In this document: positions 1 to 4,211 of the stretch, one piece after another
Numbering within the stretch: position 1 is the stretch's first letter
Layout: each line of letters opens with the position of its first letter
From: an uncultured Bdellovibrio sp.
GTDB lineage: Bacteria > Bdellovibrionota > Bdellovibrionia > Bdellovibrionales > Bdellovibrionaceae
DNA length: 11,272 nucleotides
NCBI GenBank assembly: GCA_937871355.1
Contig: CALMPX010000390.1
Span: forward strand, 1-11,272
Direction of reading: 5' to 3'
Made by a program: the position numbers and the translations under genes
The notes under the pieces: generated by a model
What the model was told of the DNA's origin: nothing
The model's database searches: none
Seen by the model: only the letters and a program-made list of their open reading frames with translations

Positions 1-65
1 AGACTATTCGAGTCACTTCGATTCACATGAATAGATCGATTCATGTTTCCATAATTAAGAGACAT
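1..65 (-). CDS. possible start of a downstream gene, cut by window edge
   Basis: After trpS, a reading frame opens with ATG at 65 and stays open to the left edge (21 codons; it reads MSLNYGNMNRSIHV, then Asn/Ser/Arg/Asp-rich). An in-frame ATG at 44 (MNRS...) has a weak GGA three bases upstream, whereas the first ATG has no visible ribosome binding site. The frame runs through a 10-bp tandem repeat and an inverted repeat, so it may be chance. I do not recognise the product. It lies on the same strand as all the other genes, 40 nt after the trpS stop, which is a natural place for a next gene. Confidence 0.25.
   Translation of the reverse strand, partial: MSLNYGNMNRSIHVNRSDSNS
7..26. repeat. 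10-bp tandem repeat, two copies
   Basis: TTCGAGTCAC at 7-16 is followed directly by TTCGATTCAC at 17-26, with nine of ten bases identical. It is short and lies downstream of trpS. No function is evident, and it may encode part of a truncated gene. Confidence 0.5.
25..46. repeat. 8-bp inverted repeat downstream of trpS
   Basis: ACATGAAT at 25-32 and ATTCATGT at 39-46 are perfect inverted copies around a 6-base spacer. No T-run follows on either strand, so it does not look like an intrinsic terminator. It may be a small operator or RNA hairpin, or chance in AT-rich DNA. Confidence 0.45.
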
Positions 66-105
66 TTTTTTTGATTTCGTATTTTTAATATTATTTTTCA
101 TTTAA

Positions 106-1113
106 TTACTGACGTGGAACTAATCCCACCGCTGTGTAGACTTTATCTAATGTCACCTGGGCGCGCTGACTGGCCTTGTCGGCTCCAATTTTAAATAATT
201 GATCTAGGTAATCACGATTTTTCATCAGATCATCATACTTGGCTTTAACCGGTGCTAAAGTTTCTACGACTAAATTTGCTAGATCCACTTTCAAATGACC
301 GTACATTTTTCCTTCGTAGTCTTTTTCTAAAGTTTCATAGCTTTTTCCACTAAGGACCGAGTAAATCGTCAGTAAGTTGGCTAAACCAGGTTTATTTTGC
401 AAGTCATATTTAATCACGGTATCTGAATCGGTCGTGGCTGATTTAATTTTCTTTTCAATTTTTTTTGCGTCTTCAATGACCGCTATAAAATTCTTTTCAT
501 TCTCATCTGATTTCGACATTTTTTTTGATGGATCTTGAAGAGACATGATCCGCGCTCCCATTTTAGCGATGAACGGTTCGGGCATTTTCAAAATACCTTC
601 ACCATAGCGGTTACTGAAATAGGTCACGAGATCACGACATAATTCGATATGTTGTTTTTGATCTTCTCCGACGGGAACTTTGTCTGCTTGGTATAATAAA
701 ATATCGGCCGCCATCAAGGTGGGATAGGTAAACAGACCGGCATTAATATTTTTACTATGTTTTTCTGATTTTTCTTTAAATTGAGTCATGCGGTTCAAAT
801 TACCCATAGGGGTCAAACACGTCAGTATCCATGAAAGTTCTGTGTGCTGGTGAACGTGAGACTGAGCAAAAATAATATTTTTTTGTGGATCTAAACCTAA
901 AGCCACATACTGAGCTAAAAAGCTGTAAGTCCGCTCTTTAAGAACTTTGGGATCTTGTTGCACCGTTAAGGCATGTAGATCGGCTAAGAAATAAAGACAA
1001 TCATATTCATCCTGAAGCTTGGTCCAATTGTTAATGGCTCCGATGTAGTTGCCTAAAGTAAGATCGCCTGTGACGGTGCTTCCGCTGAGAATTGTCTTTT
1101 TCATATTTTTCAA
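106..1113 (-). CDS. trpS: tryptophanyl-tRNA synthetase
   Basis: Class Ic aminoacyl-tRNA synthetase. It activates tryptophan with ATP and charges tRNA-Trp in the cytoplasm. At 335 residues it matches the usual bacterial length (~330). Visible signatures are the HIGH-type motif TLGN (residues 19-22) in GDLTLGNYIGA, the block TPMGNLNRMTQF (101-112), the tryptophan-pocket/ATP block VGEDQKQHIEL (148-158), and a canonical KMSKS loop (198-202) in SLQDPSKKMSKSDEN. The usual SGxQP(S/T)G just before the HIGH-type motif reads SGSTVTG here, so the conserved Gln-Pro is missing. Start: TTG at 1113 has AAAGGG four bases upstream. An ATG three codons later (1104, MKKTILSG) matches typical family N-termini but is ~13 nt from that site, so either may be used. 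The gene lies downstream of flgE, just after the terminator at 1131-1156. Its link to motility is positional only. Confidence 0.97.
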   Translation of the reverse strand: MKNMKKTILSGSTVTGDLTLGNYIGAINNWTKLQDEYDCLYFLADLHALTVQQDPKVLKERTYSFLAQYVALGLDPQKNIIFAQSHVHQHTELSWILTCLTPMGNLNRMTQFKEKSEKHSKNINAGLFTYPTLMAADILLYQADKVPVGEDQKQHIELCRDLVTYFSNRYGEGILKMPEPFIAKMGARIMSLQDPSKKMSKSDENEKNFIAVIEDAKKIEKKIKSATTDSDTVIKYDLQNKPGLANLLTIYSVLSGKSYETLEKDYEGKMYGHLKVDLANLVVETLAPVKAKYDDLMKNRDYLDQLFKIGADKASQRAQVTLDKVYTAVGLVPRQ

Positions 1114-1130
1114 GTTACCCTTTTTCCAAT

Positions 1131-1156
1131 AAAAAAGCCACTCTTTCGAGTGGCCT
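1131..1156 (-). terminator. rho-independent terminator after flgE
   Basis: Reading the minus strand, the 7-bp stem GCCACTC/GAGTGGC closes on a GAAA tetraloop and is followed by six T. The stem can be extended by a G-T and an A-T pair. It lies 47 nt past the flgE stop and closes the flagellar transcript. The T-run ends 17 nt before the trpS start, so the same hairpin sits in the trpS leader if trpS is read from upstream. On the plus strand the run after the stem is broken (CCTTTCT), so termination in that direction would be weak. Confidence 0.9.
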
Positions 1157-1202
1157 TTCTGACGCGTAACATGGGTTTTTAATTACTTAATAAGTGACCT
1201 TA

Positions 1203-2495
1203 TTATCTTTTAAGTTGGATCACTTCGTTCATTAATTCATCTGATGTCGTGATTGCTTTTGAATTGGCTTGGAACGCACGTTGATTTGCGATCATCGTTA
1301 CGAACTCTCCGGCCAAGTCAACATTCGATCTCTCGAGTGATTTAGCCATCAATGATCCACGACCTGATAGACGAGGAATACCAATCGATGGTTCACCGGC
1401 ATCACGAGACTGTTTAAATAAATTTCCACCAATTTTTAACAAGGCTTCTGGATTTTCAAATTTGGCTAAAACAATTTGGCCTAAATCTAAAACTTGTCCG
1501 TTAGAATAAGAAGCCGATAAGATACCATCATCATTGAAAGATAAGTTTGTCACCATTCCGGCAGACGCCCCATCTTGGTTCCAAGAAATAATATCTGAGT
1601 CTTTACCGAACTGCTTCGTTCCGGCTACCCCTTTACCACCAGACATAATATCATCACCAAAATTTAATTTAACAGCTTGATTTTGTTTGGCTCCGCCAAC
1701 GAAGTTAAAAGATGATTCAGCTTGCTCTTGTGATTTCAATAAACCTTCTTCAGTAAAAGAGAGCTTACCAGATACCGCTTGGGCTAATTGCTGACCAGAT
1801 GGCGCTCCGCCTTCCATCTCTTTGCCGTCGATCATACCATGATATGTCCACTCACGATTTTCACCTTTATTAAAAAACACATTTAATACGTGTTTATCAC
1901 CTTGTGAATCATAAATTTCAACAGCTGTGGCGTAGTGTGATGTTTTATACGGATCTTTTGGATCGAAAGTTTTAGAATTAGCCACATTACGAGAATCTAA
2001 ATTGAGATCTAATTTTACAGCACTTGTTGCCGTGGCATTCACTAGAGCATTCGGGGATTTGATATCACCTAATTTACTTTCAATTTTACCTTTATCATTA
2101 GCAGAGAAACCTTGAACTCTTTGTTTATCATTGTTCACTAAGAATCCATTTTTATCGAAATGGAATGAACCATCGCGAGTGTAATTCACACCTTCAGAAC
2201 CTTTAACTTGAAAAAATCCTTGTCCATTAATACCAAGATCTGTTGAACGATCAGTGTTATCTAAACTACCTTGAGATAAAAGTGGATTGACGGCTCCGAT
2301 ACGAACACCGCGACCTAATTGATTTCCGCCGTCGTTACCTTTTAAGCTTCGAGACATGACATCTTGAAATTCTGCGCGTGATGCTTTGAAACCTGTTGTG
2401 TTTGAATTGGCAATGTTGTCTGCCGTTACTCCCAAAGCTTCGCCTTGAGCTGCCATACCAGATACACCGGTCCACATTGCTGATAAAATAGCCAT
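1203..2495 (-). CDS. flgE: flagellar hook protein FlgE
   Basis: Structural subunit of the flagellar hook, the universal joint outside the cell between rod and filament, exported by the flagellar type III system. The protein has 430 residues. The N-terminus MAILSAMWTGVSGM with LGVTADNIANSNTTGFKAS (21-39) is the conserved Flg_bb_rod segment. The middle has FlgE-type repeats (DLGINGQGFFQVKG, TRDGSFHFDKNGFL, region 86-120). The C-terminus has SNVDLAGEFVTMI and NQRAFQANSKAITTSDELM (390-422), the conserved helix that packs with the N-terminal helix in the polymer. I see no cysteine, so spirochete-type lysinoalanine cross-linking is not expected. The start is ATG at 2495, supported by the family N-terminus and by GGAGGT five bases upstream; an upstream start at 2525 would add ten atypical residues. 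It is the last gene of the flagellar run, preceded by a 125-nt structured leader and followed by a terminator. Its place after flgD and its length favour FlgE over FlgF or FlgG. Confidence 0.96.
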   Translation of the reverse strand: MAILSAMWTGVSGMAAQGEALGVTADNIANSNTTGFKASRAEFQDVMSRSLKGNDGGNQLGRGVRIGAVNPLLSQGSLDNTDRSTDLGINGQGFFQVKGSEGVNYTRDGSFHFDKNGFLVNNDKQRVQGFSANDKGKIESKLGDIKSPNALVNATATSAVKLDLNLDSRNVANSKTFDPKDPYKTSHYATAVEIYDSQGDKHVLNVFFNKGENREWTYHGMIDGKEMEGGAPSGQQLAQAVSGKLSFTEEGLLKSQEQAESSFNFVGGAKQNQAVKLNFGDDIMSGGKGVAGTKQFGKDSDIISWNQDGASAGMVTNLSFNDDGILSASYSNGQVLDLGQIVLAKFENPEALLKIGGNLFKQSRDAGEPSIGIPRLSGRGSLMAKSLERSNVDLAGEFVTMIANQRAFQANSKAITTSDELMNEVIQLKR

Positions 2496-2500
2496 CAGAT

Positions 2501-2506
2501 ACCTCC
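2501..2506 (-). promoter_or_regulatory. flgE ribosome binding site
   Basis: GGAGGT on the minus strand, five bases before ATG 2495. It is the best Shine-Dalgarno match among the genes here apart from that of fliK, and it fixes the flgE start. A hairpin-forming inverted repeat (2515-2538) begins nine bases upstream. Confidence 0.85.
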
Positions 2507-2514
2507 ATGTTTTT

Positions 2515-2558
2515 ATACAAATCATTCATGATTTGTATTTGTTTATGAATGATTTGTA
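2515..2558. repeat. nested inverted repeats in the flgE leader (two alternative hairpins)
   Basis: Three copies of one 10-bp word occur here: TACAAATCAT at 2516-2525, and its reverse complement ATGATTTGTA at 2528-2537 and again at 2549-2558. The first two form a palindrome with 11-bp arms (2515-2525 and 2528-2538) around two bases. The first and third, with four flanking bases each, form a perfect 14-bp inverted repeat (2516-2529 and 2545-2558) with a 15-base spacer. In the mRNA the copy nearest flgE can pair with either of the other two but not both. The two same-orientation copies are 21 bp apart, two DNA turns, which would also suit a DNA-binding dimer. Confidence 0.85.
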
Positions 2559-2569
2559 CGTCGGACAAA
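2553..2569. repeat. imperfect 17-bp palindrome in the flgE leader
   Basis: TTTGTACGTCGGACAAA is symmetric about its central T except for one mismatched pair (TTTGT-n-CG-n-CG-n-ACAAA). It overlaps the outermost arm of the neighbouring repeat cluster. This could be an operator half of the same element or a further RNA hairpin competing for the same arm. Confidence 0.5.
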
Positions 2570-2580
2570 CCATTCGTGAA

Positions 2581-2605
2581 GGGCCCCCTCTACGAGGACC
2601 AGCCC
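2581..2605. repeat. GC-rich hairpin between the TIGR02530 gene and flgE
   Basis: GGGC (2581-2584) pairs with GCCC (2602-2605), and inside it CCTC (2587-2590) pairs with GAGG (2594-2597) around a 3-base loop, with a small internal loop between the stems. It is a GC-rich island in AT-rich surroundings. No T-run follows on the minus strand (TTCACGAATGG), so it is not a classical terminator. An mRNA processing or stability element is a possible role. Confidence 0.55.
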
Positions 2606-2620
2606 TAAAAAATTAAAAAT

Positions 2621-3091
2621 CTATATCATTACAGTGCTATCGATGTTGGTAAAAACATTTTCTTTCATGTTGTTTTTATCCATCACGGTAACCACCGTAT
2701 TATTTTTCACGCTCACGATCAGTGCCGAATCATCCATTAAAACTAATGTATCCTTCGAACCTTTCGCCGCTGCTTTTTTTACAGCTTCATCTAACTTCTG
2801 CAATCTTTCGGGAGTATAACTAATCCCTCGTGTTTGCATGCGCTCGATGGCGTGGTTAGAAAATTTTATCCCGTTCGCTGGTTTCTCAAGTGGGCTTCCT
2901 TTAACAGAGGCCAGAGCCGGAGTCTCAAGTGACTGCGATAAAACTTCTTTAAACGATTCTGTTTCGCCGACCGCGCCCGGATTAATTCCCTCCAAATTCG
3001 ATTTTGAAATCTCTTTCGGAGCTTTTGGAATCAGACTTTCTATTCGGCTCAGTTGGTTAGCCAACTGACTCGCTGTATTCATCTTATCCAT
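2621..3091 (-). CDS. flagellar operon protein, TIGR02530-type (between flgD and flgE)
   Basis: A protein of 156 residues. Residues 1-75 look disordered (Ser/Pro/Glu/Lys-rich). The conserved part is residues 76-150: KFSNHAIERMQTRGISYTPE, then a helix LQKLDEAVKKAAAKGSKD, then beta-like strands TLVLMDDSALIVSVKNNTVVTVM. I recognise the NHA-x-x-R-x-x-x-RGI pattern and the position between flgD and flgE as the TIGR02530 'flagellar operon protein' family, known from Firmicutes, Geobacter and Bdellovibrio, whose molecular function was unknown in the family description. FKEVL (47-51) fits the FxxxPhi gate-recognition pattern seen in early flagellar export substrates, so it may itself be exported; that is inference. 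The start ATG overlaps the flgD stop by one base (TAATG), with AAGGA upstream in flgD, implying translational coupling. An in-frame ATG three codons later is an alternative. A role in hook assembly or hook-length control is likely from context only. Confidence 0.85.
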   Translation of the reverse strand: MDKMNTASQLANQLSRIESLIPKAPKEISKSNLEGINPGAVGETESFKEVLSQSLETPALASVKGSPLEKPANGIKFSNHAIERMQTRGISYTPERLQKLDEAVKKAAAKGSKDTLVLMDDSALIVSVKNNTVVTVMDKNNMKENVFTNIDSTVMI

Positions 3092-4185
3092 TAGAACGTT
3101 CCTTGCTCAGATTCACTATCCGCTTGCGCTGAAGGCTTTGTTGGCGTTCCTGGTTGGGGCTCATCTTTGTTTTGTGCTTTCGAAAGTTCTTTCTGAACTT
3201 TATCCAACAACTCACTCGACATTCCCACATCGGCCAAATAGTCTTCCGTCGAAGCTGACATCGCTTTTTTCTGCGCTTCAGTTTTCGTTTCTTCCTTGAT
3301 ATTAGTTTGCCCGTTATGTGTGCTCTTTTTCAAGTCGAGTTCCGTAACATCATTTGTTTTCTGGTCGTTACTCATAAGACTTGGGTCCGAGAACTGACGT
3401 ATGTCCTTAAGACGAACAGACTGTTTTCCGATCTGTAAGACGGGACCTTCAGGCGAAAAACTCATTCCTGAAATCACACCTTCAAAATCTGTTTTCACTT
3501 GAATCTTCTGTCCACTCATTGCTGTTGATTCCGTTTGAAAGAAATACTGACCAGCCGGAGCCTTGCGTCCATCTTGGGTTTCACCGTTCCACACAATTTT
3601 ATTTTCACCGGATTTTAATTGGTTGAACTTGAACTCACGAACGACATCACCCTTAGCATTCATCACTTTAATTTCTGTCGCCTTCGCATCTTGTGGCAAT
3701 TTGAAAATAAATTCATGTTGTTTATCGGTGTCGTTGCGAACCAGCTTCGATGAATCACCAGCTACTTTTTTTCCAATCATGTTCAAGGCTTGAAATTCTT
3801 CAATCGGTTTATTTCCCGCTTTCATTTCTTTTAGCGTTGTATTCATATTCGACATTTGCTCTAAAGTAGAAAATTGCGCCAGCTGCGCAGCCATCTCATG
3901 ATTTTTCAATGGATTTGTTGGATCTTGATTTTTTAATTGAGCCATCATCAATTTAAAAAATGCATCCTTGTCCATTTCTTTATTGCCCGTGCCGCGAACT
4001 TGCTTAGAGGGATCAACCCAATTCGGATCACTGACTTTATTTAAAACAGCTCCTAAATTATCGGCTCCTAATTGCTGTTTCTGTGCATCGGTCAATTGAG
4101 TCTGATTTTTTTCTAAACTCAAATCCGTTTTTTGCCCAGGCTCAGCCCAAGTTTTAACACCTTTGTTTATATTTATTGCCGACAT
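3091..4185 (-). CDS. flgD: hook capping protein FlgD with long C-terminal extension
   Basis: Scaffold that caps the growing hook and guides FlgE assembly; it is exported and later lost. Of its 364 residues, 1-70 are a hydrophilic leader. The family signature MDKDAFFKLMMAQLKNQDP lies at 71-89, followed by TNPL and FSTLEQM (105-111). FFKLM (76-80) falls where the FxxxPhi export-gate motif of FlgD lies. Residues ~150-235 look like the FlgD Ig-like/FlgD-Tudor region (KGDVVREF..., IVWNGETQDGRKAPAGQYFF). Residues 236-262 (EGVISGMSFSPEGPVLQIG...VRLKDI) form the usual terminal strands. The remaining ~100 residues (from ~267) are an extra, polar Lys/Glu/Gln/Ser-rich tail absent from the ~230-residue Salmonella protein. 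ATG 4185 has AAGGA five bases upstream. The gene lies 26 nt after fliK and overlaps the next gene by one base. Confidence 0.96.
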   Translation of the reverse strand: MSAININKGVKTWAEPGQKTDLSLEKNQTQLTDAQKQQLGADNLGAVLNKVSDPNWVDPSKQVRGTGNKEMDKDAFFKLMMAQLKNQDPTNPLKNHEMAAQLAQFSTLEQMSNMNTTLKEMKAGNKPIEEFQALNMIGKKVAGDSSKLVRNDTDKQHEFIFKLPQDAKATEIKVMNAKGDVVREFKFNQLKSGENKIVWNGETQDGRKAPAGQYFFQTESTAMSGQKIQVKTDFEGVISGMSFSPEGPVLQIGKQSVRLKDIRQFSDPSLMSNDQKTNDVTELDLKKSTHNGQTNIKEETKTEAQKKAMSASTEDYLADVGMSSELLDKVQKELSKAQNKDEPQPGTPTKPSAQADSESEQGTF

Positions 4186-4211
4186 AAAAATCCTTCCGCT
4201 TGCGGTTTCAC

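Noticed and set aside
1131..1202. T-box or other riboswitch in front of trpS
   Set aside because: The region is too short and has no T-box sequence or specifier loop. Only the simple terminator hairpin is visible.
2496..2525. Longer FlgE start (ten extra residues, MICIKTWRYL)
   Set aside because: The family N-terminus begins at MAILSAMWTG and has GGAGGT five bases before it. The extra codons cover the hairpin and the ribosome site itself.
2542..2567. Promoter for flgE (TTGTCC, 17-base spacer, TAAACA on the minus strand)
   Set aside because: The -10 match is poor and it overlaps the repeat cluster; AT-rich sequence gives such matches by chance.
2335..2568. Minus-strand open frame of 77 codons crossing the flgE leader and the flgE N-terminal codons
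   Set aside because: It overlaps conserved FlgE codons in another frame, starts inside the palindromes and looks nothing like a protein domain.
2581..2605. GC-rich hairpin as a rho-independent terminator
   Set aside because: No T-run follows on the minus strand. On the plus strand the following run is A-rich, and there is no gene to terminate.
4190..4211. CCGCAAGCGG palindrome between fliK and flgD
   Set aside because: The four-base arms around two bases cannot form a stable RNA hairpin, and it most likely arises by chance next to the flgD ribosome site.
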